Below are positions 18,029 through 27,360 of a DNA stretch of 64,000 bases, piece by piece (the first letter of the stretch is position 1; each line of letters begins with the position of its first letter). A model generated the notes under the pieces. The model saw only the letters and a program-made list of their open reading frames with translations, had not been told where the DNA came from and made no database searches. The stretch covers positions 1,757,958 to 1,821,957 of the forward strand of contig NZ_KV917368.1 of NCBI RefSeq assembly GCF_002019605.1. Reading direction: 5' to 3'. Position numbers and translations under genes: made by a program. Origin of the DNA: Alkalihalobacterium alkalinitrilicum (GTDB taxonomy: Bacteria > Bacillota > Bacilli > Bacillales > Bacillaceae_F).

Positions 18029-19600
18029 TTATACTCCTTCACTTTCTTGTAAATATTGTTGTTTAAGAAGGGCTTTTTGAACTTTACCTGCTGGTGTAAG
18101 TGGTAATTCAGTCACTATTTCAAATTGCTTCGGTACTTTATAATCAGCTATATGCTGCCGACAAAATAGTTTGAGTTCCTCTTCTGTTACGGACGCACCT
18201 GGTATTGTTATGATATAAAAACGACCAACTTCTCCGAAGAAGGAATCTGGGACACCAATACCTGCAACAATTGCAACTTTAGGATGAGTTGCTAAAATAT
18301 TTTCAACTTCAACGGGGTAAACGTTATATCCGCCCTGAATATATACTTCCTTTTGTCTTCCCTTAAAATAAATGTATCCTTCTTCATCGACAGATCCCAT
18401 ATCACCTGTATACAGCCACTCATCACTGAAAGTTTCCATCGATTCCTTTTCTAATCCAAAGTATCCGTTAGCAATGCATTCTCCTTTAAACGCTAATTCC
18501 CCCACATCACCAACTGGCAATTCTTCCTTATTAACATCAACAACCTTTACTTTAAAATCTCCTATTGGAACACCTATACTTTGTTGAACCTTTTCCATTG
18601 GGTCAGTTGTTTTCGTTAATACACAAGCCCCTGAGCTCTCACTTAATCCATAGAGATTAAATAATGTAGCTTCCGGGAATTTTTCTGAGAGTATATTACA
18701 TAATCGTGGTTCAACATTAGATCCCCCGATTGTACAAATTCTAATAGAACTTAAATCGTATTTGTCTACATCTTTATGATTTAACATCATGACAAACATG
18801 GTTGGAACTCCACCAATCATCGTCGGTTTATGATAATGAATGGCTTCAAGAACTAGATCTGCTGTAAAGAAGGGTACGAGGACCACACTACCCATGCTTA
18901 CTAATGCAGTATGAATTGTACAAGTAATTCCACCTACATGATTTAAAGGAAGATTTCCAACAATACGATCGGCCTCTGTTAATTTTGTATGATCTGCTTG
19001 AGCTCGAGCAGAAGCTAATATACTCTTATTCGTTATTTTAGTTCCTTTTGGCCTTCCAGTCGTGCCTGATGTATAAATGATAATCACAGTATCTTCTTCT
19101 TGTACTATACCTTGAGCTGCTGCTAATTTCTCTATATTTGGTGCCCGATGGACTAACTCTTCAAATGATAAACTTCCTTCAAAACCGCCCCCGATAAAAA
19201 TATACTTTTCGATCGTTGGCACTTTACTTTGAAAACCTCGGAAAAATTGTGAGTAATTAAAATCTGCAAATTCATTTATTGTTACAAGTCCTTTGCAATT
19301 TGAATTGTTTAACATATATTCAAATTCAGCCTCACGATATCTTACATTTAAAGCGACGACTCCTACCCCTATTTTAGCAGCAGCAAAATACGTATAAAGC
19401 CATTCCAATTGATTTAGGGCAACAACAGCTATGTTATCACCTTTTTTAAACCCCTCATCTAATAAAGATGAAGCTAACCTGTTTGAAATTTCGTCCAATT
19501 CTTTAAAAGAGATACTTTGTTCATTAAAGAAAAGGAATGACTTATTAGGATTTTTTTGAACTGCATTTTGCAATGCATGGTGCACTGTCAACTTTCCCAT
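18029..19600 (-). CDS. AMP-forming acyl-CoA ligase
   Basis: 523 aa, ATG behind AAAGGGGGTTAACG. Intact motifs: P-loop YTSGTTGRPKG (about 176-186), NLYGLSESSG, YTGDMGSVDEEGYIYFKGRQKEV, and PAGKVQKALLK with the catalytic Lys. First gene of a unit with flavin reductase and TRAP P-Q-M; a sigma-54 promoter lies 128 bp upstream. It is a close paralogue of the ligase at 51663, sharing the segment LEWLYTYFAAAKIGVG almost unchanged. It presumably activates the acid brought in by the TRAP system. Confidence 0.93.
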   Translation of the reverse strand: MGKLTVHHALQNAVQKNPNKSFLFFNEQSISFKELDEISNRLASSLLDEGFKKGDNIAVVALNQLEWLYTYFAAAKIGVGVVALNVRYREAEFEYMLNNSNCKGLVTINEFADFNYSQFFRGFQSKVPTIEKYIFIGGGFEGSLSFEELVHRAPNIEKLAAAQGIVQEEDTVIIIYTSGTTGRPKGTKITNKSILASARAQADHTKLTEADRIVGNLPLNHVGGITCTIHTALVSMGSVVLVPFFTADLVLEAIHYHKPTMIGGVPTMFVMMLNHKDVDKYDLSSIRICTIGGSNVEPRLCNILSEKFPEATLFNLYGLSESSGACVLTKTTDPMEKVQQSIGVPIGDFKVKVVDVNKEELPVGDVGELAFKGECIANGYFGLEKESMETFSDEWLYTGDMGSVDEEGYIYFKGRQKEVYIQGGYNVYPVEVENILATHPKVAIVAGIGVPDSFFGEVGRFYIITIPGASVTEEELKLFCRQHIADYKVPKQFEIVTELPLTPAGKVQKALLKQQYLQESEGV

Positions 19601-19727
19601 CGTTAACCCCCTTTAATCGTTTTTTATTAAGAACGAAGAAAAAAAACTATACTCCTCTCCGATAAGAAACCGCTTACAAATACACCACCACCTTTTCTAA
19701 AAACAGTTGACTTTTCAATGGTATTCA

Positions 19728-19743
19728 TGCAATTACTATGCCA
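19728..19743 (-). promoter_or_regulatory. Sigma-54 promoter of ligase-TRAP operon
   Basis: The minus strand reads TGGCATAGTAATTGCA, with GG and GC 10 bp apart, 128 bp before the ATG at 19600. Confidence 0.8.
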
Positions 19744-19831
19744 ATCAAAATACTAGAGTTACTTGTTGAATATTTGTTAGAATAGACTTTATTAAACATT
19801 CCCGATTACTTTCTTGTCCATAAAGCTGTAC

Positions 19832-19855
19832 ACTTGTTAAATTATATATACAAAT
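19832..19855. promoter_or_regulatory. Candidate enhancer (UAS) dyad
   Basis: ACTTGT-N12-ACAAAT, about 100 bp upstream of the -24 box. The 16 bases at 19830-19845 are identical to the minus strand of 49283-49298 in the activator's own upstream region. Confidence 0.55.
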
Positions 19856-19982
19856 GTGAGGTCATAGATCATATAGGATTAACGTACATTCGTCTTTACC
19901 ATCAATCTATATGACACATTTAAATTCTATTAAACACCTTAATAAAGTTGTTAATTTGTTTGACACCTCACCTAAAGTTTGC

Positions 19983-21044
19983 CTAGGGTTTAATCATCAC
20001 CTTTACGGCCGTCGGATCTGACTCCAATGTTTCAAACGCTTCTACCGCTTCATCTAGTGAAAATCGGTGGGTGATTAATAGTTCTGTTTTAACTAAACCT
20101 TTTGCTAAGTACTCAAGTCCCTTTGGAATAATCGAACCTAATATTCCAACTACACGTATATCTTTATGAATAATTCTTGCAGAGTTCACTTCTGGGTTTT
20201 TCTCTGGAATTCCAACTAAACCCACTGTCCCCTTACTCCTTACAAAATCAAGCGATTGATTCAATGTACCAGGAGCTGCAGCAGCATCAATTACTATATC
20301 TGCCATACCACCTTCGCCAAAATGGTGCTTTCCGATGCCAGTATGTTCTTGAACAGCAGCTAACAAGTTTTCAGTAGAAGTGACATCAATAACTACATCT
20401 GCACCCATCTCTTTAACCGTCTCTAACCTTTGTTTTGATACTTCTGTCACAATTACTTTTGAAACTGGAACCGTTTTCATTACTTGTGTTATTAAATTAC
20501 CGATAAGACCAGCTCCAATGATGACTACCTTATCCTCCTTTGTTGGTTTTGTCCTAAGCATGGTGTAAATGGCTGTGCCTAAAGGCTCAGCCGTTGCAGC
20601 AACCTCATCACTTAAATGGTCAGGTATCTTAAATAGATTAACATCAAGTTGTGCATTTTCTATACGTAGATACTCGGCCATTGCACCTGGTTTACCGTAT
20701 CCGCTAAAATTCTCAAATAACTGTGGACACATTCGAAAGTCTTTTTTTTGACAGTAGTAACACTCACCACAATAGGAAACTGTGAAACCAGTAGCTCTAT
20801 CACTAACAGAAATATCTGTAACATCTTTTCCCACTTCTACAACTTCTCCACAAAATTCATGCCCCATAATTTGATTCGGAAATGAGTATAACCCTTCTCG
20901 ATAACTGTGCATATCTGAACCGCAAATTCCTACGGCCTTTATTTTTAATAAAACATCTTTAGGGCCTATTTCAGGAATTTCAACCATTTGAATTTCTAAT
21001 TGTTTTGCACCCTTCAGCACGGCCGCCTTCATTTTTCTATCCAT
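19983..21044 (-). CDS. Zinc-dependent alcohol dehydrogenase (MDR family)
   Basis: 353 aa, ATG behind TTGGGGTGATAAG. Catalytic zinc ligands are in GICGSDMHSY and GHEFCGEVVEVG, the structural zinc site is CGECYYCQKKDFRMC, and the nucleotide fold is GAGLIGNLITQV. The layout resembles threonine and sorbitol dehydrogenases. It is the last gene of the operon that also carries the 2-oxoacid dehydrogenase complex, so it may make or use a hydroxy/keto intermediate. Confidence 0.9.
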   Translation of the reverse strand: MDRKMKAAVLKGAKQLEIQMVEIPEIGPKDVLLKIKAVGICGSDMHSYREGLYSFPNQIMGHEFCGEVVEVGKDVTDISVSDRATGFTVSYCGECYYCQKKDFRMCPQLFENFSGYGKPGAMAEYLRIENAQLDVNLFKIPDHLSDEVAATAEPLGTAIYTMLRTKPTKEDKVVIIGAGLIGNLITQVMKTVPVSKVIVTEVSKQRLETVKEMGADVVIDVTSTENLLAAVQEHTGIGKHHFGEGGMADIVIDAAAAPGTLNQSLDFVRSKGTVGLVGIPEKNPEVNSARIIHKDIRVVGILGSIIPKGLEYLAKGLVKTELLITHRFSLDEAVEAFETLESDPTAVKVMIKP

Positions 21045-21066
21045 CTTATCACCCCAAATTTTATTC

Positions 21067-22143
21067 CTATTTATTATGCTTACTTAACATCTTCTCTTTA
21101 TCGTAGCTATACCGCTCGTAAAATCTGTCAGGCGTGTCTGCTGGGTTTTTATAATAATACCAAGTACATGGATGGTCTTTCGTTTTTGGTGGGTCTAAGG
21201 GATAGATTGGAGTACCCGACCATTCAATGGGCATTATTTCATTCATATAAGTGCAGTGAGCACAATAATAAGGGAAATCTTTTCTGTTAAAAGACCATAG
21301 ATACTCATCTTTGGTTTTACTGAATTTTTTAGGGTGCTCATATAACCCCCTTTTCCATAACCTTTGGCCGCTTCCACAAGGTTCTAATTTAAATGTAAAT
21401 TTTTCAGCATCTTCTTCTATCGAAAACCCACCAGCTTCTGGCCCTATTCCTCCTGTACTATGAGCTCTCCAAGTAGCGGCTAATGCCGAAACAATCTCTT
21501 TTCGTTCACGAGCATTTATTTTATTATGTGGCTCTTTCCATACTTGCTCGGTCATGAATTTTAATGCTTCACCTACTTTTTCCTCACCGTAATATTCGCC
21601 TATAAAGGTTAATAACGCAGCTATTGATTCAACTAATAAGTCGTGGAGAAGGCCCCATTCGTGGTTTACCTCTTCACAGAGTTTTTTTATACCTTTTTCA
21701 TCACCGTTTCTTATCTGCTCTACTAAATCCGTATCTTTCAAAGGGGTTGTCATCTCATTTAATAGTTTAATAGAGAACACGTTTACAAATTCCTTATTTT
21801 CTACAACTGCACCTATCTTCTCCCATCTTTCAGTTATTTCAATTGCGACTTTTTTTCTTATAGTATCATTTATAGAATCGAAGCCTGGTTTCCACACCTT
21901 GTTTACCATGTCTTCTAAGGCATAAAAATGAGTAATATCCAATTTAGTTTCAATAAAGTTAAGTAATTCTATCGTGGAATTCACCATTAACTTCCTTAAA
22001 AATCCCCACTCTAATTTAATGGTCTCAGCTAGTTCTATTGCTTCTATAAACTGACGAGTGTCTATTAAACTCAAAACACGTTCAATTGTAGGTTGGGACA
22101 TCACCTGTAATTGTTCTTTACTGAACCAATAATCATTTCCCAT
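21067..22143 (-). CDS. Unrecognised protein: duplicated helical domain plus Cys-rich tail
   Basis: 358 aa, ATG behind GGAGGTAACT. I do not recognise the family. Residues about 15-112 and 132-231 look like two copies of one helical domain: EWGFLRKLMVNSTIELLNFI in the first aligns with EWGLLHDLLVESIAALLTFI in the second. The C-terminal third has four cysteines (EPCGSG, YYCAHCTY, DHPCTWYYY) that could bind a metal, and many aromatic residues. No signal peptide or membrane segment. It lies between the alcohol dehydrogenase and a DUF169 gene, so these two proteins of unknown role may work together. Confidence 0.7.
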   Translation of the reverse strand: MGNDYWFSKEQLQVMSQPTIERVLSLIDTRQFIEAIELAETIKLEWGFLRKLMVNSTIELLNFIETKLDITHFYALEDMVNKVWKPGFDSINDTIRKKVAIEITERWEKIGAVVENKEFVNVFSIKLLNEMTTPLKDTDLVEQIRNGDEKGIKKLCEEVNHEWGLLHDLLVESIAALLTFIGEYYGEEKVGEALKFMTEQVWKEPHNKINARERKEIVSALAATWRAHSTGGIGPEAGGFSIEEDAEKFTFKLEPCGSGQRLWKRGLYEHPKKFSKTKDEYLWSFNRKDFPYYCAHCTYMNEIMPIEWSGTPIYPLDPPKTKDHPCTWYYYKNPADTPDRFYERYSYDKEKMLSKHNK

Positions 22144-22182
22144 AGTTACCTCCTTTTATTCTTGATATGTGTACTTGATATA

Positions 22183-22965
22183 CTATTTTTCTTTACCATA
22201 ACTAACTTGAAGACCTGAACGAGCATCCATTTGAATTCCATATTGTGGAATTGGGTAACGCAGGCCATTTCGATGGAGATGTTTTAGCCCTTCTAAAGCT
22301 TTTATTAAGTCTTGTGGTGGTAAAGCAATTAACAACTCATCATCCAGTACTCCTCCATATCGACGTTCTGCATAACACGGAATAGATAAACTAGGCTTGC
22401 CTGTAGCTAGTGCACGTCCCCACGAATCTGCACAAGAAGATTCTCCAACAACACTCCAATCAAATTTCTCATACTGATTCCATTGTAAGCCGTTTATGAA
22501 CAAAATCATTTGGCCTGGTGTGGCATAGATTAAACAAATGTCAGGTGAATTCAATCGATTTACTGCCAAAGGGGAAACAGCCATTGCCTCATATTGCCCA
22601 TAAGGAACGACAGTCATCGCATGCTGATGATGAGAAGAATCTTCTTCACTTTCAAACCAAACACCAGACATTTCTTTACCAGCAAGCCATTTTTTATCGC
22701 GAGGAGATAATCCAAGGACAACTTGACATTGCGGTCCAACGAGGTCTTCAGCTGTTATCCCTACCGTCCATCCTAACCTGGCTGCTTGCGCAACAATTTG
22801 ATCGGCAGTATGAATTTGGCTTGGACGGCGAATTTTGTGTATCGCTTCCATCTCTTCCTTTTTCTCAAACATCTTCATTCCAATAGGGTTCGTTTTAAGC
22901 CGTAAATACTGATATAACTCATCAACGATCGTCTTCCAATCATATTCCTCATAGTTTTTGTCCAT
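22183..22965 (-). CDS. DUF169 family protein
   Basis: 260 aa, ATG behind AAAGAGGTATTTC. The N-terminal LRLKTNPIGMKMF, the QIVAQAARLGWTVGITAEDLVGPQCQVVLGL segment and the central SSCADSWGRAL / SIPCYAERRYGGVLDDELLIALP are typical of DUF169 (COG2043), whose biochemical role is unknown. Conserved Cys residues sit in each segment. It is upstream of the unrecognised Cys-containing protein, with a 39-bp spacer. Confidence 0.8.
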   Translation of the reverse strand: MDKNYEEYDWKTIVDELYQYLRLKTNPIGMKMFEKKEEMEAIHKIRRPSQIHTADQIVAQAARLGWTVGITAEDLVGPQCQVVLGLSPRDKKWLAGKEMSGVWFESEEDSSHHQHAMTVVPYGQYEAMAVSPLAVNRLNSPDICLIYATPGQMILFINGLQWNQYEKFDWSVVGESSCADSWGRALATGKPSLSIPCYAERRYGGVLDDELLIALPPQDLIKALEGLKHLHRNGLRYPIPQYGIQMDARSGLQVSYGKEK

Positions 22966-23058
22966 GAAATACCTCTTTTCTTACATTTAAATTTACAAGA
23001 AATGTTAGTTTACGAGAATAGTTGCATCGGACTTCAATTGAATAGAATTAGATACTCA

Positions 23059-23832
23059 TCATGTCTTTTTCGTTCTTGCAAGAGTAATTGGATTGCAATG
23101 TGAACCACCATCAATTGGAATTTCAATTCCATTAATATAACCCGCTTGATCCGATATAAGGAAAGATACTAATTGTGCCACCTCTTCTGTTTCACCGAAA
23201 CGATTGGCAGGGATAGAGTTCATCGCTTCATCCCTAATTGCAGGGGGCATGGATTGAACTGCTTCGGTATTAATTAAGCCAGGCAAGATCGCATTACAAG
23301 CAATTCCATGCTCTGCATATTCTATTGTCACATTTTTAGTTAGTCCTAATATTCCAGCTTTACTTGCTGCGTAAGATGACTGGCGATCTAATCCGATTTT
23401 ACCAGCCATAGAAGAAATATTAACAATCCTGCCCCAGTTTTTTTGAACCATATACTTCAAAGCATACTTTGTGCAATAAAAGACACCATTTAAATTTACA
23501 TCTAATTCTTGTTGCCATTTATCAATATCCATCTTTGCAATGGCCGAAATATTATTAGTAATTGCTGCATTATTCACGAGAATATCTAAACGACCATTTT
23601 GACTGTAAATATTGTCAAACACATCACTTATACGATTAGGATCCGTTACATCTACTTCGACATATGATATCGCTTGAAGATCTTGATTTTGATCATGCTC
23701 TGAAATATCCAAATTCAATCTTTTATCAATTCCGTACACTTTGTAACCGTCTAAAACTAGCTTCCTAACGATGGACTGACCTATCCCTCTACCAGCACCT
23801 GTCACAACGGCAACTCTTTTTTCACTTAACAA
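23059..23832 (-). CDS. Short-chain dehydrogenase/reductase
   Basis: 257 aa, TTG start at 23832 that overlaps the end of the upstream SDR gene by 7 nt; GGAGGGGCAGGAAA provides the RBS inside that gene. Motifs: TGAGRGIG, NNAAITNN, SSMAGKIG, catalytic YAASK, NGIEIPIDGG. A FabG-like NAD(P) oxidoreductase. The tight overlap with its neighbour suggests the two act on consecutive intermediates or form a heteromer. Confidence 0.9.
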   Translation of the reverse strand: MLSEKRVAVVTGAGRGIGQSIVRKLVLDGYKVYGIDKRLNLDISEHDQNQDLQAISYVEVDVTDPNRISDVFDNIYSQNGRLDILVNNAAITNNISAIAKMDIDKWQQELDVNLNGVFYCTKYALKYMVQKNWGRIVNISSMAGKIGLDRQSSYAASKAGILGLTKNVTIEYAEHGIACNAILPGLINTEAVQSMPPAIRDEAMNSIPANRFGETEEVAQLVSFLISDQAGYINGIEIPIDGGSHCNPITLARTKKT

Positions 23833-24593
23833 TTTCCTGCCCCTCCATCGATGAAGATCGTTTGTCCTGTAATATAACTAGAAGCATCAGAAGTGAGTAA
23901 CAATAAAGTCCCTATTAATTCTGTTGCTTTTCCTGTTCGCCCCAACGGAGTACGGTGTAAAATATCATCAAAAAATCCATCTAAATCTTGAACAAGGTCT
24001 GCTACACCTGCATCCATAAAACCTGGTGCTATCGAATTTACATTGATATTGTATTTACCCCATTCAAAAGCTAACGTTTTGGTTAGTTGAATTAATGCTG
24101 TTTTACTCACTGCATACACACCAATTCCCTTAACAGGAACTGCTGCTGACGAGGAAGAAATATTAATGATCTTGCCACTCTTTTTGCTTATCATATGTTC
24201 ACTCACTGCTTGTGCACAAAGTAAAGCACCTCGTAAATTGATATTCATAATTTTGTCAAACCCTGATGGTTTCGTTTTTTCAATTGCTGACATAAATGGA
24301 CTGATCCCTGCATTATTCACTAAAACATCAATGGAACCAAAATGATCTAGTGTTTGTTGGACCATCTCTTTTGCACTTTCTTCACTACCTACATCTAATT
24401 CAATGGCCAGAGCATTCCCACCATTTTCTTCAATACTTGAAACAACATCTTTACACCTCTCAATGTTTCGGCTTGCGACAACCACATTCGCACCAACTTC
24501 TGACAACGCCTTTACCATCGTTTCTCCTATCCCTCTACTGCCTCCAGTAACAATGACTGTTTTGCCTTTTAAATTAAACAGCTTCTCTAACAT
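23826..24593 (-). CDS. Short-chain dehydrogenase/reductase
   Basis: 255 aa, ATG behind AGGAGGAATTAA. Motifs: TGGSRGIG, NNAGISPF, SSSSAAVPV, catalytic YAVSK and SYITGQTIFIDGG. Located between the E3 gene and a second SDR. A hydroxyacyl-CoA or secondary-alcohol dehydrogenase role is likely but not proven. Confidence 0.9.
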   Translation of the reverse strand: MLEKLFNLKGKTVIVTGGSRGIGETMVKALSEVGANVVVASRNIERCKDVVSSIEENGGNALAIELDVGSEESAKEMVQQTLDHFGSIDVLVNNAGISPFMSAIEKTKPSGFDKIMNINLRGALLCAQAVSEHMISKKSGKIINISSSSAAVPVKGIGVYAVSKTALIQLTKTLAFEWGKYNINVNSIAPGFMDAGVADLVQDLDGFFDDILHRTPLGRTGKATELIGTLLLLTSDASSYITGQTIFIDGGAGNC

Positions 24594-24609
24594 TTAATTC
24601 CTCCTCTTT

Positions 24610-26031
24610 TTACTTCCACTGTGATACCAATGATGAGGTGTGCAATGGTTTACCCATTGCCAATAATGCTAATTCTTTTACACCTTCTGATAAAGAAGGG
24701 TGAGGATGGATGACGTGTGTTAATTCTTCAACTGTTGACTCAAGATGCATAGCAAGCGTTCCCTCTGCAATTAATTCATTGACCCCATTACCTACCATTG
24801 AAAACCCAAAAATTTCTCCGTATGTTTCGTCGAAAATAATCTTCAGCTTTCCTTCACCAATCCCATTCCCATTAATCAGCGCCTTACTGTTTGCATTGAA
24901 AGAAATAGTCTGACTCGTAACATGGTTATACTGTTGTTTAGCCTGTAGCTCCGTTAGCCCAACAGCACTTAATTCTGGGGCAGTATAAATACACCTTGGA
25001 GTTGCTTGATAATTCATCTTGGTCTTCTTGCCTGCAATATTTTCAGCAGCTACCAAACCTTCTTCATAAGCTACATGGGCTAATGGCCACATTGGTGTTA
25101 CATCACCTACGGCATAGATGCCTTTTACGTTCGTTTCCATATATTCATTAGTTAAGATAAAACCTTTATCAATTTTAATAGGTACATTAACTAGATCTAG
25201 ATTTTCGATATTTGGTTTCCTCCCCGCGGCAACTAACACCTTATCGAACATTAGCTCAAATTTAGATGTTACGTTTTCTAGTGTTATTGAAACCTTTCCA
25301 ACTTTTTTTTCATGGGACTTTATTTTTGTTGATGTATAAAAAACTACTCCGCGTTTTTCTAAACTCCGCTTTAACATGGAAACTATTTCTTCATCTTCCA
25401 TCGCTAAAATTTGGGGTAATTGTTCGATTACTGTGACACGAACCCCTAATTGAGAAAAAATACTTGCAAATTCCAATCCAATGACTCCACCACCGATAAT
25501 CGCTATATGTTTGGGTAATGTTGTCCAAGATAATACTTCAGAACTTGAAACAATCGTTTCATAATCAAATGAAAGGGTATTAAGATTTATTGGAGAAGTA
25601 CCAACGGCAACAATTATATTTTTCGCTTCAGCAATCTTTTCTTTGTTCCCTTTTTTTATCTTTAATTGATAAGGTGAAAGGAAACTAGCGCTGCCTTTTT
25701 CGACCTTTACTCCAGAATTTTTTAATAAATGAGCTATACCATTCGTTAATTTATGAACGATAGACTGTTTATTAGATTGAAATTTTTCTAGATCAATATA
25801 ATTAATTTCAGCCTTAACACCTATTTGGTTTGCACTTCTTATCTTTGTAATAAGCTCTGCAAAATGGACGTAGGATTTCGTAGGTATACATCCAACATTT
25901 AAACACGTCCCACCTAATTCACCTTTTTCAATTAATAGTGTTTTTAACCCTAACTGACCACATCGAATCGCCGCTGAATATCCACCAGGACCTCCTCCTA
26001 CAATAATGACATCCCATTCTGACTCAGCCAT
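24610..26031 (-). CDS. lpdA: Dihydrolipoyl dehydrogenase (E3)
   Basis: 473 aa from the ATG at 26031 with GGTGG upstream; a GTG nine bases earlier overlaps that RBS. FAD-binding GGGPGGYSAAIR, redox disulfide GGTCLNVGCIPTK, NAD-binding GGGVIGLEFASIFSQLG, and the C-terminal HPHPSLSE with the catalytic His-Glu pair. It reoxidises the lipoyl group of the E2 encoded just upstream. Confidence 0.95.
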   Translation of the reverse strand: MAESEWDVIIVGGGPGGYSAAIRCGQLGLKTLLIEKGELGGTCLNVGCIPTKSYVHFAELITKIRSANQIGVKAEINYIDLEKFQSNKQSIVHKLTNGIAHLLKNSGVKVEKGSASFLSPYQLKIKKGNKEKIAEAKNIIVAVGTSPINLNTLSFDYETIVSSSEVLSWTTLPKHIAIIGGGVIGLEFASIFSQLGVRVTVIEQLPQILAMEDEEIVSMLKRSLEKRGVVFYTSTKIKSHEKKVGKVSITLENVTSKFELMFDKVLVAAGRKPNIENLDLVNVPIKIDKGFILTNEYMETNVKGIYAVGDVTPMWPLAHVAYEEGLVAAENIAGKKTKMNYQATPRCIYTAPELSAVGLTELQAKQQYNHVTSQTISFNANSKALINGNGIGEGKLKIIFDETYGEIFGFSMVGNGVNELIAEGTLAMHLESTVEELTHVIHPHPSLSEGVKELALLAMGKPLHTSSLVSQWK

Positions 26032-26071
26032 ACATTCCACCGCATTTCTACACTAATTTATTGATAGTCGA

Positions 26072-27349
26072 TTAACTAATCATAAGGAGCTTGGGGTTTT
26101 CCATCATCCTTCTAAACTCTTTTTGAAACCTTCCTGCAACTGCTCCATCAATTAAACGATGGTCGACTGTCAAACTCGTTCCCATCATGTTGCCAATTAC
26201 AATTTCTCCATTTTTAACAACAGGCTTTTCTTGAATGGCCCCTGTTCCTAAAATACCTACTTCTGGTGTATTTAATATTGGGGTCCCTATCAACGAACCA
26301 TAACTTCCTATATTTGTTACCGTAAACGTACTACCATTAATGTCATTAGGCTGGATTTGCTTCGCTTTAGCTTTCATAATTAATTCATTCATTTGTTGCT
26401 GGATTTGACCGATTGAAAGTTTATCGGCGTCGTGAATAACGGGCACTACTAAACCATCATCAATAGAAACAGCGAACCCAATATTAATATTTTCCCAAAG
26501 GATTATTTCTTGTTCATCAATACTGGCATTTAATATTGGTACTGCTTTTAATACACTAGCAACGGATTTCACAAGTAGAGCAGTATACGAGATTTTCACC
26601 CCAGAAATTTCAGCCAATTCATTTAATTCTTCTCTAAATTGAATGAGTGGTGAAACTTCCACTTCATTGATATCTGTCATTTGTGCGGTGTTTTGTAAAC
26701 TCGAAAACATACGCTCAGCTATTACTTTCCGAATACCACTTAAAGGTCTGGTTTCCTTAATTGTTTTGTTTGTACCCAAATGAATATAATTTGTTAAATG
26801 AGGTCCTTGTTGGTTATCTTGTTTTTGTAATGCATGTTTCCCGCTTTGATCTTCTTTAATCTCTTCTAACTTATTCAGTATATCTCTTTTCACAATTGCC
26901 CCAGATGGACCAGTTCCTGTAACACCAGCGAGATCTATAGAATGGACTTGAGCCATCTTTTTAGCTAGTGGAGATATTTTTTTACGCTGCTTTCGATGTT
27001 GTAAATAATTCGTTTTGAGACGATTCAGTTGTTCTTCAGTTTTTTCTATTACTGCATTTATTTTTGTAGTGTTTAAATTTTTATTACTTGTTAATTTCTC
27101 ATAAACTTCTTCTGTCTTTGCTAGTTGAGCTAATAATTCACCAATCTGATATTCCGTTTCAACTTGACCAACAATATGGAGAAAACCACTATCAGGTGCT
27201 TCAATTTCATAAGTCACTTTATCGGTTTGGATACTTAGTAAAATATCACCTTTGTTCACCCAGTCCCCCTCCGATCGTTCCCACTGATCAACGACAGCAC
27301 TTTTCATTTCAACTCCTAATTTGGGGACATTTATTTCAATTTGTTGCAC
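26072..27349 (-). CDS. 2-oxoacid dehydrogenase E2 (dihydrolipoamide acyltransferase)
   Basis: 425 aa, GTG start behind TTAGGAGGGATACAT. One N-terminal lipoyl domain with the lipoyl lysine at about residue 44 (QTDKVTYE), a peripheral-subunit domain near 125-160 (ISPLAKKMAQVHSIDLAGVTG), and a catalytic acyltransferase domain ending in DHRLIDGAVAGRF. Unlike many E2 proteins it has a lysine-rich rather than Ala/Pro linker. Acetoin-type or branched-chain 2-oxoacid specificity cannot be separated by eye. Confidence 0.93.
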   Translation of the reverse strand: MQQIEINVPKLGVEMKSAVVDQWERSEGDWVNKGDILLSIQTDKVTYEIEAPDSGFLHIVGQVETEYQIGELLAQLAKTEEVYEKLTSNKNLNTTKINAVIEKTEEQLNRLKTNYLQHRKQRKKISPLAKKMAQVHSIDLAGVTGTGPSGAIVKRDILNKLEEIKEDQSGKHALQKQDNQQGPHLTNYIHLGTNKTIKETRPLSGIRKVIAERMFSSLQNTAQMTDINEVEVSPLIQFREELNELAEISGVKISYTALLVKSVASVLKAVPILNASIDEQEIILWENINIGFAVSIDDGLVVPVIHDADKLSIGQIQQQMNELIMKAKAKQIQPNDINGSTFTVTNIGSYGSLIGTPILNTPEVGILGTGAIQEKPVVKNGEIVIGNMMGTSLTVDHRLIDGAVAGRFQKEFRRMMENPKLLMIS

Positions 27350-27360
27350 ATGTATCCCTC

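Larger units (their letters stand above)
19601..19982. other. Regulatory intergenic region before the ligase operon
   Basis: No gene seen. It holds a sigma-54 promoter (19728-19743), a candidate enhancer dyad (19832-19855) and weak imperfect inverted repeats at about 19866-19916 that may end the operon coming from the alcohol dehydrogenase. Confidence 0.6.
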
